Notes under the pieces: generated by a model
Told to the model about the DNA's origin: nothing
The model's input: the letters and a program-made list of their open reading frames with translations, nothing else
The model's database searches: none
Shown here: positions 1-7,230 of the stretch, one piece after another
Layout of the letters: every line of letters begins with the position of its first letter
Numbering within the stretch: position 1 is the first letter of the stretch
Position numbers and translations under genes: made by a program
Assembly (NCBI GenBank): GCA_046542305.1
Contig: JBKHBQ010000129.1
Coordinates: forward strand, 1-11,057
Direction of reading: 5' to 3'
Source of the DNA: JBKHBQ01 sp046542305
Lineage (GTDB): Bacteria; Bacteroidota; Bacteroidia; Bacteroidales; 4484-276
DNA: 11,057 bases

Positions 1-1426
1 CGGTATCGTACCCCCGCGAATAATCGCGCAGCCACAAGAGCGGGTGCTTAAAATCCAGCCCCTGAAGGAAGTCGAATTGCCGCTCGGAATAGTACCTGTC
101 GGAAACAAAGCTGGCGCGGTTCACCTTATTCAACCCTTTTGCCGAGCGGAAATCGATTTCGTCTTCATCCATGTTCCAGTACACGGCTTCACAATCGATG
201 TCCACATCGTGATAGGTATCGAAATAGGGGCTTTGCTCGATGCCTTTTTCGATACGCAGCATCGATACCTCGCGCTCCCTATTCCTGTATTTGAACTGCA
301 ATCCGGAATGAAAGATGGAATCATCCTGGTGGAAAATGTTTACTGCGGCCTGAGAGGCGTACATGCGGTCGTGCTCGATCACAAACATATCCGAGCGTGC
401 CACCAGCAGGTCGTAATTTCCCCGCTTATCACGATAGGGCCGCTTAAAAGTGAGCTTCGCCATTTTAAATTCATCGCCGGTGCCCAGGATCTTGGCGCCC
501 TTCATTGCGAATCCGCCTTCGTAATCCACGTCCTGAAAAATATTGCCGATAAACAGGTTTCGAATATCCGAGCTGAATTGCGGATAATGTGTATTGTCGG
601 GGGTCACCTTGTAGGAGGATGTTTTTTCGGTGAGTGTGCCCTGGAGCGGCCCGGGCAGGTAGGCTTTGTGGTAGAAGGTAACCGGTGTTATTTCAAAATT
701 CGAATCCCTCAGCGAAAGCTTGTAGTTGTTTATTTCTGCAAATACCGTATCGGGACTGAGGCCGGCACGTTGCCACGTAATTTTTCCCCCAGCACCCAGC
801 CAGGTTTCCGAATCAGGATACCAGGTGCCGTTGGTTCGGTGAATAAAAGTGCTGTCGCGATCGGTAAAACAGATGAGCTCTGCATTGGAAAACATAACCG
901 CGAAAACAGAATCGCTGATAAAGCGGTATTTCTCTGCGTCGATCTTCCAGGTATGGATGCGGGTAGTATACAGATATTGCTGACCGAGAAAAATCTGTGT
1001 GGCATCTATTAAGTTGCTGAAATTGCGGCTGCTTCGGCTTTCTTCGAGCATCTGCTTTGCACGCTCGAGCCAGATGTTGAAATCTTCTTCGTTGACTTCC
1101 GATTTTTTAAAAGCCGGCAGCATCTCCAGATATTCCGTGAAATCGGGATAGGATTTCAACCTGCGTTCCAGCATCAGGTTGGCAGTGGTATAGATGAGTT
1201 GTTTTTGCGGAATGGTAAAATCTCCGCCATTCCAGTATGTGGCAAATACCTGCAGTTTTGCCAGGGCCTCTTCCCGGTTTTCTTTGATGCGGATATCTTC
1301 GAAAAAAGCATTGAGCTCACCGATGAAAACCGTAGAGTCGGGCGTAAAGGAACGGGTTTGCTGGCCCTTTCCCGCAAAGGAAATCAGCAGAAGAATAATT
1401 GCAGGTAGCGCGTATCGAATGCTCAT
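1..1426 (-). CDS. Large exported protein of unknown function, N-terminal part (3' end beyond window)
   Basis: The frame is open from an ATG at 1426 to the left edge with no stop, giving at least 475 residues, so the gene is truncated by the window. The N-terminus (MSIRYALPAIILLLISFAGKGQQ) is a classic signal peptide: a basic start, a hydrophobic core of about 14 residues, and a probable cleavage site just before or within the QQ, as is common in Bacteroidota. Residues about 25-125 look helical and charged. From about residue 150 the sequence becomes aromatic- and Gly/Asp-rich with alternating polar and hydrophobic residues, which suggests extended beta structure (for example YEGGFAMKGAKILGTGDEF and YYSERQFDFLQGLD). 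I see no catalytic motif, lipobox or TonB box. It starts 53 bases after the prmA stop on the same strand, so it may be co-transcribed with prmA. I do not recognise the family. A periplasmic or outer-membrane-associated role is inferred only from the signal peptide and composition. Confidence 0.85.
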   Translation of the reverse strand, partial: MSIRYALPAIILLLISFAGKGQQTRSFTPDSTVFIGELNAFFEDIRIKENREEALAKLQVFATYWNGGDFTIPQKQLIYTTANLMLERRLKSYPDFTEYLEMLPAFKKSEVNEEDFNIWLERAKQMLEESRSSRNFSNLIDATQIFLGQQYLYTTRIHTWKIDAEKYRFISDSVFAVMFSNAELICFTDRDSTFIHRTNGTWYPDSETWLGAGGKITWQRAGLSPDTVFAEINNYKLSLRDSNFEITPVTFYHKAYLPGPLQGTLTEKTSSYKVTPDNTHYPQFSSDIRNLFIGNIFQDVDYEGGFAMKGAKILGTGDEFKMAKLTFKRPYRDKRGNYDLLVARSDMFVIEHDRMYASQAAVNIFHQDDSIFHSGLQFKYRNREREVSMLRIEKGIEQSPYFDTYHDVDIDCEAVYWNMDEDEIDFRSAKGLNKVNRASFVSDRYYSERQFDFLQGLDFKHPLLWLRDYSRGYDT

Positions 1427-1427
1427 G

Positions 1428-1477
1428 TACGGATGTGCTCCATTTGATTCTGATAAGAATAAGCGCAAATATCCGTA
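1428..1477. repeat. Inverted repeat spanning the prmA / exported-protein gap
   Basis: TACGGAT at 1428-1434 and its exact complement ATCCGTA at 1471-1477 form a perfect 7-bp inverted repeat 36 bases apart. A smaller perfect hairpin, ATTCT-GATA-AGAAT, lies between them at 1447-1460. Together they fill nearly the whole gap and end one base before the start codon of the downstream gene. There is no T-run, so it is not an obvious intrinsic terminator. It could be an mRNA leader structure, an operator, or chance. Confidence 0.35.
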
Positions 1478-1479
1478 AA

Positions 1480-2310
1480 TTATTGCACCTCCATGGCCAC
1501 CCAGCCGTTGCGGCTGATTTTTCTTTTGAGCCTGAAGCCGAATTCGGTGGCTTTTTCAAGCAGGATCGGGACGTCCGTTTCATAAAAGCCACTGAAGACA
1601 ATGCTTCCGCCGTCATTCAGCGAACTGGCATATGCTTCCATTTGCCCGAGGAGAATGTTGCGGTTGATGTTGGCCAGAATAAAATCGAATTTGTTTTTTC
1701 CGATCAGGTTTTGATCTCCCAAAAGTGGCTCCACATTTGTGATGGCATTTTTAAGCAGATTTTCGCGGCAGTTTTCAAATGCCCATTTGTCGTTGTCGAT
1801 GGCCAGCCCGTGGGCGGCTCCCAGCCTCGAAGCAAGAATTGCCAGGATGCCGGTGCCGCAGCCCATATCGAGGAACGAGCGGTTTTTCCAGTCCATGTCC
1901 AGCATCAGTTCCATCATTTGCTGGGTAGTTTCGTGGTGCGCGGTGCCGAACGACATTTTCGGTTCGATGATGATTTCATGATCAGCCTCCGCCATGGGCT
2001 CATGAAACGGCGCCCGGATATATATTTTTCCTGCTACCAGCACCGGCTCGTAATACTCTTCCCATTTCCTGTTCCAGTTTTGTTCGGCAATGGTTTCAGT
2101 CATCCAGCTTACAGGAAAATACTGATCAATATCTTCGAGCAATGTTTCTGCTTCATCTTTATTGTAGACATGTTCGGGCATGTATGCTGATATCCCTTCT
2201 CCGTCTTGCGAAAAGCTTTCGAAAGGCAAATCAGATAGCCGGGCAATTATAATTTCTGCCACCTCTTCTTCTTTTTGCTGAGGTATGATCCTGATGTGTA
2301 TGTATTTCAT
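1480..2310 (-). CDS. prmA: Ribosomal protein L11 methyltransferase PrmA
   Basis: PrmA is a cytoplasmic SAM-dependent enzyme that methylates amino groups of ribosomal protein L11. With the start at 2310 the protein has 276 residues, close to the family's roughly 290. Residues 1-about 105 form the substrate-recognition domain. The Rossmann methyltransferase domain follows, with the family segment MSFGTAHHETTQ (119-130), SAM-binding motif I LDMGCGTGI (147-155), an acidic loop after the second strand (AIDNDKWA, about 170-177) and the post-motif ILANINRN (211-218), matching the PrmA NIL/NIN-type substrate loop. An in-frame ATG at 2337 would add nine residues (MYNSCKSAP). I prefer 2310 because MKYIHIRI is where homologues begin, although no Shine-Dalgarno site is visible for either start. 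It lies 77 bases after the ABC permease gene on the same strand. No exact -7 box was found in that gap, so transcription may continue from the ABC operon. Confidence 0.95.
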   Translation of the reverse strand: MKYIHIRIIPQQKEEEVAEIIIARLSDLPFESFSQDGEGISAYMPEHVYNKDEAETLLEDIDQYFPVSWMTETIAEQNWNRKWEEYYEPVLVAGKIYIRAPFHEPMAEADHEIIIEPKMSFGTAHHETTQQMMELMLDMDWKNRSFLDMGCGTGILAILASRLGAAHGLAIDNDKWAFENCRENLLKNAITNVEPLLGDQNLIGKNKFDFILANINRNILLGQMEAYASSLNDGGSIVFSGFYETDVPILLEKATEFGFRLKRKISRNGWVAMEVQ

Positions 2311-2354
2311 TGGAGCGGATTTGCATGAATTGTACATTGTTCATAAATTATCAA

Positions 2355-2372
2355 CAGCCTCATCACAGGCTG
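2355..2372 (-). terminator. Weak terminator-like hairpin after the ABC permease gene
   Basis: On the minus strand CAGCCT-GTGATG-AGGCTG forms a 6-bp GC-rich stem with a 6-base loop, 15 bases after the permease stop codon. It is followed by TTGATAATTT, which is AT-rich but not a continuous T-run. It may attenuate or process the transcript before prmA. An efficient intrinsic terminator is not well supported. Confidence 0.3.
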
Positions 2373-2387
2373 GTTTGGATATCCGGA

Positions 2388-3725
2388 TCAGCCGGAATAT
2401 CTTATCCACTTCCACAGTTCCTGATAATTAACTTTTTTGCCATACATCAGGATTCCGGTGCGGTAGATTTTTGCGGCAAGCCAGGTGGTGAAAAGAAATC
2501 CCAGCACCAGTAAAGCCATCGATAGGGCCATCTCCCAGTAGGGAACGCCGAATGGGATGCGTGCCATCATGATCACCGGCGAAGTGAGCGGGATGATCGA
2601 AAACCAGAAAGCGATGGGACCCGACGGGTTGGTGGTGATAAACCCCACCATGACCATCGACAGGATCAGTGGAATGGTAATGGGCAGCATGAACTGCTGG
2701 GTGTCGGTTTCGTTGTCGACTGCCGAGCCGATGGCGGCAAACAGCGCCGCATAAAGCAGGTAACCGCCCAGAAAGAAGAACAGAAATGATGCGATCATCA
2801 CTCCATAATTGATGGTGCTGATGGCTTCCAGGATCTGATACGTGGTGGAATCCTCCTGTTGCATCTGCTGCGACAAGTCGCCCAACTGCTGTTCATCGAG
2901 GATCTTTCCCTGGGTATACACTTTTTCGGTTTGCGACAATTGTGGCGCGCCATCCATCGAAAGCTGGAAAGCCATAACAATGGTGAAGGTAAGTACCACC
3001 CAAAGCATGAATTGTGTGAGCCCGACCAGTGCCACGCCTACGATCTTTCCCATCATCAGTTGCATGGGTTTAACCGATGAGATGATCACCTCCACGATCC
3101 GGTTCGATTTTTCCTCGATCACCCCGCGCATCACCTGGGCGCCAAAGATGAATATGAACAGGTAGATCAGCAGCCCCGAGAAAATTCCCAGCACCAGGCT
3201 TACCTCGGTAAAACTTTTCTTTTCGTTGCCCTCGTCATCGATTCTGATGGTATTGAGGTGTACGGTGGATTTGATCGACCGCAGGATTTCAGGATCAACG
3301 CCCGAGGCTTCAAGTTTAAGGCTTTCCACCTGCCTTTTCATAATGTCCTTAATCTGACTGGTTACATCGATGGAGGGCTGTGAGTTGGAATACAGAATTC
3401 CGGCGCTCGGCACGTTCAGTTCTGTGGCAGGAATATACAACAGCGATAAATCTTCGCCGGTGGACAGCAGCGATTTGGCTTTTTCGAGCTCCATATCAAT
3501 GGGGACGAAATCGATGTTTTCGGTGTCCCTGAACTGTGTGCTGAACATGCCGCTTTCGTCGAGGACCTGCACGGTATAATTGTCACCCGACAGCGTGGTG
3601 AGGTAAATGGGCACGATCCAGATCGAAGCCATCAGGATGGGGCCCAGGATGGTCATAATGATAAACGACTTTTTCTTTACCCGCGTCAGGTATTCACGCT
3701 TGATAATGATCAGGATCTTGTTCAT
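2388..3725 (-). CDS. ABC transporter permease, ABC-2 / NatB-like
   Basis: This is a 445-residue inner-membrane permease, the partner of the ATPase encoded just upstream. It has a basic cytoplasmic start (KREYLTRVKKKS), TM1 at about 21-45, then a soluble extracytoplasmic domain at about 46-172, and a cluster of TM segments at about 173-198, 228-254, 305-333, 345-363, 370-390 and 398-420. The segment MRGVIEEKSNRIVEVIISS (199-217) is the conserved cytoplasmic coupling region of ABC2_membrane_3 / NatB-type exporters. A Gln-rich loop (about 264-296) separates the third and fourth TM segments. Its ATG overlaps the ATPase stop codon as ATGA, which points to translational coupling and a stoichiometric complex. 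By family it should be an exporter, and NatAB-type systems have been linked to sodium extrusion. The substrate cannot be read from this sequence, so I give no gene symbol. Confidence 0.9.
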   Translation of the reverse strand: MNKILIIIKREYLTRVKKKSFIIMTILGPILMASIWIVPIYLTTLSGDNYTVQVLDESGMFSTQFRDTENIDFVPIDMELEKAKSLLSTGEDLSLLYIPATELNVPSAGILYSNSQPSIDVTSQIKDIMKRQVESLKLEASGVDPEILRSIKSTVHLNTIRIDDEGNEKKSFTEVSLVLGIFSGLLIYLFIFIFGAQVMRGVIEEKSNRIVEVIISSVKPMQLMMGKIVGVALVGLTQFMLWVVLTFTIVMAFQLSMDGAPQLSQTEKVYTQGKILDEQQLGDLSQQMQQEDSTTYQILEAISTINYGVMIASFLFFFLGGYLLYAALFAAIGSAVDNETDTQQFMLPITIPLILSMVMVGFITTNPSGPIAFWFSIIPLTSPVIMMARIPFGVPYWEMALSMALLVLGFLFTTWLAAKIYRTGILMYGKKVNYQELWKWIRYSG

Positions 3726-4645
3726 GATTTGCTGCTTTCTTTAACTTTTGAAATAAAGATGTCGTTCATGCTGGGCATGATTTCAGTGAATCCGTGGATT
3801 TCCACGTGTTTGATCAGTTCGTTAAGCAGATCGTTGGGCGAGCTTTGACCGGGGATCTGTACCCGTGCACTTTTGATGCGTGCCGCGGTGTGCTCCTCAA
3901 GCAGCACATAATTCCCGGGCAGGATGGCCGAGAGCGATTCCAGATGATTTTCGTACCTGATCTCAAAAATATTCTTCTTGTAGTTTTCCTTGATCTCCTT
4001 CATGCTGCCGTCGAGGATCGTTCTGGCATTGTTTATCAAAGCAATATGGTCGCAAAGCTCTTCCACCGACGACATGTTGTGTGTGGAAAAAATCACCGTG
4101 GTGCCTTTATTTCTGAAATTAAGAATTTCTTCCTTGAGCAGGTTTACATTGATGGGATCGAAGCCGCTGAAAGGTTCGTCGAAGATCAGGAGTTTTGGCT
4201 CGTGCAAAACCGTGACGATAAACTGCACTTTCTGCTGCATGCCCTTCGACAGCTCCTCCACTTTTTTGTTCCACCATGCGGCGATATCGAATTTCTTAAA
4301 CCAATACCTGATTTTTTCCATGGCTTCCTGTTTGCTGAGGCCTTTAAGCTGGGCCAGGTAAACAGCCTGTTCACCCACCTTCATTTTTTTGTACAGACCA
4401 CGTTCTTCCGGCAGGTAGCCGATCCTGTAAATATCGTTGGTGCGGATGGGGCGGCCTTCAAAAAACAGTTCTCCTTCATCCTGTGCGGTTATGCGGTTGA
4501 TAATGCGGATGAGGGTGGTTTTGCCGGCGCCGTTGGGTCCAAGCAGCCCGAAAATGCTCCCCTGGGGCACGCTGATGCTCACGTTGTCGAGGGCCAGATG
4601 ACCGGCAAACTGTTTTCGAACGCTCCGGGCTTGTAATATTTCCAT
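3722..4645 (-). CDS. ABC transporter ATP-binding protein, NatA-like
   Basis: This 307-residue cytoplasmic ATPase should drive the permease encoded next. The nucleotide-binding domain spans about 1-215: Walker A GPNGAGKT (36-43), signature ELSKGMQQK (131-139, a variant of LSGGQ), Walker B LLIFDEP (152-158) with catalytic Glu157, and the H-loop His189 in STHN. The Q-loop reads GYLPEERGLY (77-86), with Glu where the canonical Gln usually sits; this variant is familiar in NatA-like ATPases and need not mean loss of activity. Residues about 220-307 form a C-terminal accessory region of the DUF4162 type. The stop codon overlaps the permease start by four bases. Upstream, the dnaJ intrinsic terminator ends only 17 bases before the start codon and I found no exact TAnnTTTG box, so how this operon is transcribed is unclear. 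Substrate unknown. Confidence 0.93.
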   Translation of the reverse strand: MEILQARSVRKQFAGHLALDNVSISVPQGSIFGLLGPNGAGKTTLIRIINRITAQDEGELFFEGRPIRTNDIYRIGYLPEERGLYKKMKVGEQAVYLAQLKGLSKQEAMEKIRYWFKKFDIAAWWNKKVEELSKGMQQKVQFIVTVLHEPKLLIFDEPFSGFDPINVNLLKEEILNFRNKGTTVIFSTHNMSSVEELCDHIALINNARTILDGSMKEIKENYKKNIFEIRYENHLESLSAILPGNYVLLEEHTAARIKSARVQIPGQSSPNDLLNELIKHVEIHGFTEIMPSMNDIFISKVKESSKS

Positions 4646-4662
4646 AGGTTTCCGATTGAATT

Positions 4663-4706
4663 AAAAAAAACCGTTATCTAATATTTTGCTGGATATGATA
4701 ACGGTT
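4663..4706 (-). terminator. Rho-independent terminator after dnaJ
   Basis: On the minus strand AACCGTTATC (4706-4697) and GATAACGGTT (4678-4669) form a perfect 10-bp stem. The 18-base loop contains a further ATAT/ATAT pairing (4693-4696 with 4681-4684). The stem runs straight into an uninterrupted eight-T tract (4670-4663). Stem plus T-tract is the standard intrinsic terminator form and fits the end of the grpE-dnaJ transcript, 27 bases after the dnaJ stop. There is no comparable T-run in the plus-strand direction, so it is one-way. Confidence 0.88.
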
Positions 4707-4733
4707 ACTTTATATGGTGATGTTTTCTATTTT

Positions 4734-5891
4734 CTAATTGAAATACTCCTTCATCCTGCTGAAAAAGTTCCGCTGGCTTTTGCTCGGCGCAGGCTGAAAA
4801 TTTCCGGATTTTCCGAGTTTTTCCAGGATTTCCTTTTCTTCCCTGGAAAGTTTTTGCGGTGTCCACACATTGATGTTGATCAACAGGTCACCGCTGCCGT
4901 AGGATTCCAGGTGCGGAATTCCCTTGTTTTTTAGGCGCAGCACTTTTCCGCTATGTGTGCCGGGTTCGATCTTAATGCGCGCTTTGCCGTCGAGGGTGGG
5001 GATGTCGATGTTTGTGCCCAAAGCAGCATCTGTAAAGGTAATGAAGGTGTCGTAGATCAGGTTGTTGCCGTCACGCACCAGGTCATCATGTTCGATTTCT
5101 TCGATGAGCACGATCAGGTCGCCGTTGAGGCCGCCGCGGGCACCGGCATTTCCTTTGCCGCTAACGGAGAGTTGCATGTTGTTGGCTACCCCTGCCGGAA
5201 TGTTGATGCTGATCACTTCCTCACCGCGCACAATGCCGTCGCCCCCGCATTTCATACACTTGGTGGTGATGGTTTGTCCTTCGCCGCCGCAGGTGGGGCA
5301 GGTGGAGGTGGTTTGCATCTGGCCCAGAAACGTGTTGGTTACACGTGTCACCTGGCCGGTACCATGGCATGTGCCGCAGGTGCTGTATGATGAGCCGTCC
5401 TTGGCACCCGAGCCCGAGCAGGAATCACATTTTACATATTTGTTTACCTTGATTTTCTTTTCTACGCCTTTGGCAATTTCTTCCAAAGTCAGTTTTACCT
5501 TTACGCGAAGATTGGAACCACGGTTGACACGCCGCCGACGCGTTCCGCCGGCGAATCCGCCGCCGAACCCTCCGAATGCACTGCCGAAAATGTCGCCGAA
5601 ATTGGCAAAAATGTCATCCATCGACATGCCGCCGCCGAATCCGCCACCTGCCTGACCTTTTACGCCGGCATGGCCAAAACGGTCGTAGCGTTCCCGCTTC
5701 TGCGGATCGCGCAGCACTTCATAGGCCTCGGCAGCTTCCTTAAATTTTTCCTCTGCCTCGGTGTCACCCGGGTTCTTGTCCGGATGATATTTCAGCGCCA
5801 TCTTCCGGTAAGCCTTTTTTATCTCGCCGTCGCTGGCATCTTTTGAAACTTCAAGTATCTCGTAATAGTCTCGTTGTGTCATGGTAGCCAT
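4734..5891 (-). CDS. dnaJ: Chaperone protein DnaJ (Hsp40)
   Basis: DnaJ delivers unfolded clients to DnaK and stimulates its ATPase in the cytoplasm. The 385 residues show the complete class I layout. The J-domain (about 7-72) carries the essential HPD at 36-38. The Gly/Phe-rich linker covers about 75-116. The zinc domain has four CxxCxGxG repeats, with cysteines at 155/158, 172/175, 198/201 and 212/215, enough for two Zn ions. The C-terminal client-binding domains run to about 347. All zinc ligands are present. There are ATGs at 5891 and 5882. I use 5891 because GAAGA precedes it at a usable distance, but the second (MTQRDYYEIL) is equally plausible and changes only three residues. It follows grpE after 33 bases on the same strand, so the two are almost certainly co-transcribed, and the transcript ends at the intrinsic terminator 27 bases downstream. 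Confidence 0.97.
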   Translation of the reverse strand: MATMTQRDYYEILEVSKDASDGEIKKAYRKMALKYHPDKNPGDTEAEEKFKEAAEAYEVLRDPQKRERYDRFGHAGVKGQAGGGFGGGMSMDDIFANFGDIFGSAFGGFGGGFAGGTRRRRVNRGSNLRVKVKLTLEEIAKGVEKKIKVNKYVKCDSCSGSGAKDGSSYSTCGTCHGTGQVTRVTNTFLGQMQTTSTCPTCGGEGQTITTKCMKCGGDGIVRGEEVISINIPAGVANNMQLSVSGKGNAGARGGLNGDLIVLIEEIEHDDLVRDGNNLIYDTFITFTDAALGTNIDIPTLDGKARIKIEPGTHSGKVLRLKNKGIPHLESYGSGDLLININVWTPQKLSREEKEILEKLGKSGNFQPAPSKSQRNFFSRMKEYFN

Positions 5892-5924
5892 GTTTCTTCA
5901 GTTTTTTTATGCATCATGATCGGA

Positions 5925-6548
5925 TTATTGCCCGACCACTACCTTGGCAAAACGGATCACTTTGCCATTGAGCAGGTAGCCTTTTTCGATTTCGTCCACC
6001 ACCTTGCCTTTTTGATCCTCGGCAGGTGCCGGAATATTCGTGACAGCCTCATGAAAATCGGTGTCAAAGGTTTCGCCGATCGATTTCATCGGTGTCAGGC
6101 CTTTCCTGCCCAGAATGTTATTGAATTTATTGTAGATGAGTTTAATTCCTTCAGCATTGCCCTTGCCGCCTTCCTGCGATTCGATGGCTTTAATGGCGCG
6201 CTCGAAATCGTCGAGAACAGGCAACAGGTCGATAATCACTTCCTGCGATGCGGTTTTGGTGAGCTCCAGCCGCTCCTTCATGGTGCGCTTGCGGTAATTG
6301 TCGAATTCCGAAAACAAACGCAGGTATTTGTCATTCAGGTCAGCCAGGTTTTCTTCAAGTTCATCCACCTTCTTCTCCAACTCCTTCACGTGATTTTTGT
6401 TGTTCGTTTTGAATTTCTTTTTGGATGAGTGCTTGTTGTTTTCCTGATTTTTTGACGCATCCCTGCCATTGGCATTTTCATTTTCGGCATGGTTCTGATC
6501 TTTCGCTTCAGCCTCGTTGAATCCTTTTTCTTTTTTTTCTTCAGCCAT
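5925..6548 (-). CDS. grpE: Nucleotide exchange factor GrpE
   Basis: GrpE releases ADP from DnaK so that the chaperone cycle can restart, and works with the DnaJ encoded next. The protein has 207 residues. Residues 1-about 50 are an unusually hydrophilic, Glu/Asn/Lys-rich and probably disordered extension. A long dimerising coiled coil follows (about 52-95, with heptad-like Leu/Val spacing in VKELEKKVDELEENLADL). Next comes a helical segment with the conserved YLRLFSEFDNYRKRT (75-89) and LLPVLDDFERAI (108-119). The C-terminal beta domain contains the family signature GETFDTDFHEAV (158-169) and ends GYLLNGKVIRFAKVVV. Neither hrcA nor dnaK is in the window, and no CIRCE element (TTAGCACTC-N9-GAGTGCTAA) is present upstream, so any heat-shock control must use another signal. 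A 13-bp dyad lies in the upstream gap. Confidence 0.96.
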   Translation of the reverse strand: MAEEKKEKGFNEAEAKDQNHAENENANGRDASKNQENNKHSSKKKFKTNNKNHVKELEKKVDELEENLADLNDKYLRLFSEFDNYRKRTMKERLELTKTASQEVIIDLLPVLDDFERAIKAIESQEGGKGNAEGIKLIYNKFNNILGRKGLTPMKSIGETFDTDFHEAVTNIPAPAEDQKGKVVDEIEKGYLLNGKVIRFAKVVVGQ

Positions 6549-6609
6549 ATTTCTTAACTTCTTAAAATCAGAATATTAAATTGTTAGGTCGAATTTGGCC
6601 AGATGCTTT

Positions 6610-6622
6610 GCAAATAATTTGC
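6610..6622. repeat. 13-bp perfect dyad upstream of grpE
   Basis: GCAAAT-A-ATTTGC is a perfect odd palindrome 61 bases before the grpE start codon, and another ATTTGC copy (6624-6629) lies directly beside it on the plus strand. It overlaps the best candidate -7 region of the grpE-dnaJ operon, so it could be a repressor site. It is short and AT-rich, so chance is not excluded. Confidence 0.35.
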
Positions 6623-6644
6623 CATTTGCTGTTCCGGCGTCAAA
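6611..6644 (-). promoter_or_regulatory. Possible grpE-dnaJ promoter (weak)
   Basis: Reading the minus strand, TTTG (6644-6641) could be a -33 box, and ATTATTTG (6618-6611), 22 bases later, could be a -7 box. It matches the TTTG end of the TAnnTTTG consensus but not the leading TA. No better match was found in the gap between the TlpA-like gene and grpE. Confidence 0.35.
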
Positions 6645-6659
6645 TTGTCACTTGCAGCA

Positions 6660-7190
6660 TTAGTCTTCGACCAGGTATTTCAAGGTTTCTTCCAACTGGT
6701 GACCCCGCAGGTTTTTGGCGATGATCACTCCGTTGTGGTCCAGGAGGAAGTTCATCGGGATCGCACTGACGCTGAACAATTTTGCCGCGCCTGATCGCCA
6801 GCCCTGCAAATCGCAGACATGACCGCTCCATTCCAGTTTGTCGGCCTCAATGGCATCGGTCCAGTCCGATTTGGTTTTGTCGAGCGAAATGCTGTACATC
6901 CTGAATCCGTCTGCGTTTTTAAATTTTTTGTCCTTATAGGTCTGATAAGCCTGAACCAACACGGGATTTTCGCGCCGGCAAGGGCGGCACCACGATGCCC
7001 AGAAATCCACCAGCACGATGCTTCCCCTCAGGTCTGAGAGCTTGACGGGATTGCCTTCGGGATCGTTCAGGGTGATATCAGGAGCGATGTTTCCGATCAT
7101 GGTTCCTGTTTTTCTTTCGGGTTGTGAAAAAACCGTTATTCCTGAAAATATAAAAACCAGCATTGCGATAGCAAAAAAGCGTAAGTTCAT
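6660..7190 (-). CDS. Secreted TlpA/ResA-like thiol-disulfide oxidoreductase
   Basis: This 176-residue protein begins with a signal peptide or membrane anchor (MNLRFFAIAMLVFIFSGITVFSQ, 1-23), so it acts outside the inner membrane. The remainder is a single AhpC-TSA/Redoxin-type thioredoxin fold. Its entry segment is GNIAPDITLNDPEGNPVKLSDL (33-54, a typical TlpA/ResA start). The redox motif W-CRPC has Cys68 and Cys71 after VDFWAS, and the cis-proline loop SAIPMNF has Pro145. A third cysteine, Cys126 (HVCDLQGW), is extra. By family it reduces or exchanges disulfides in periplasmic proteins. The partner and direction of reaction cannot be told, since no DsbD/CcdA or cytochrome c maturation gene is in view. 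It lies 60 bases after murA with its own apparent promoter, and its stop is 111 bases before grpE. Confidence 0.92.
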   Translation of the reverse strand: MNLRFFAIAMLVFIFSGITVFSQPERKTGTMIGNIAPDITLNDPEGNPVKLSDLRGSIVLVDFWASWCRPCRRENPVLVQAYQTYKDKKFKNADGFRMYSISLDKTKSDWTDAIEADKLEWSGHVCDLQGWRSGAAKLFSVSAIPMNFLLDHNGVIIAKNLRGHQLEETLKYLVED

Positions 7191-7222
7191 AATCTTAATA
7201 TTTTTGATGGTGGCAAATAAAA

Positions 7223-7230
7223 CAAAAGTA
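7223..7230 (-). promoter_or_regulatory. -7 promoter box of the TlpA-like gene
   Basis: On the minus strand TACTTTTG matches the Bacteroidota -7 consensus TAnnTTTG exactly and lies 32 bases before the start codon of the TlpA-like gene. No convincing -33 box is visible. The box is embedded in a hairpin-forming repeat (7223-7242). Confidence 0.6.

Noticed and set aside
44..1012. 322-residue open frame on the plus strand opposite the left-edge gene
   Set aside because: It is antisense to a frame that is open for the full 1426 bases, has a signal peptide and natural composition. The plus frame has no recognisable motif and is a codon-bias shadow.
1399..2190. 263-residue plus-strand open frame opposite prmA
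   Set aside because: Fully antisense to an unmistakable PrmA with its SAM motif, and no domain visible in the plus frame.
2381..2398. ATAT-CCGG / CCGG-aATAT imperfect hairpin over the permease stop codon
   Set aside because: Overlaps coding sequence, has a bulge and no T-tract; not convincing as a terminator or operator.
3794..4636. 280-residue plus-strand open frame opposite the ABC ATPase
   Set aside because: Antisense to a complete ATPase with Walker A, signature, Walker B and H-loop; His/Phe-rich shadow composition.
5062..5655. 197-residue Pro/Ser-rich plus-strand open frame opposite dnaJ
   Set aside because: The Pro-rich composition is simply the complement of the Gly-rich linker and zinc repeats of DnaJ.
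6549..6659. Search for a CIRCE element ahead of grpE-dnaJ
   Set aside because: No TTAGCACTC-N9-GAGTGCTAA or close variant is present.
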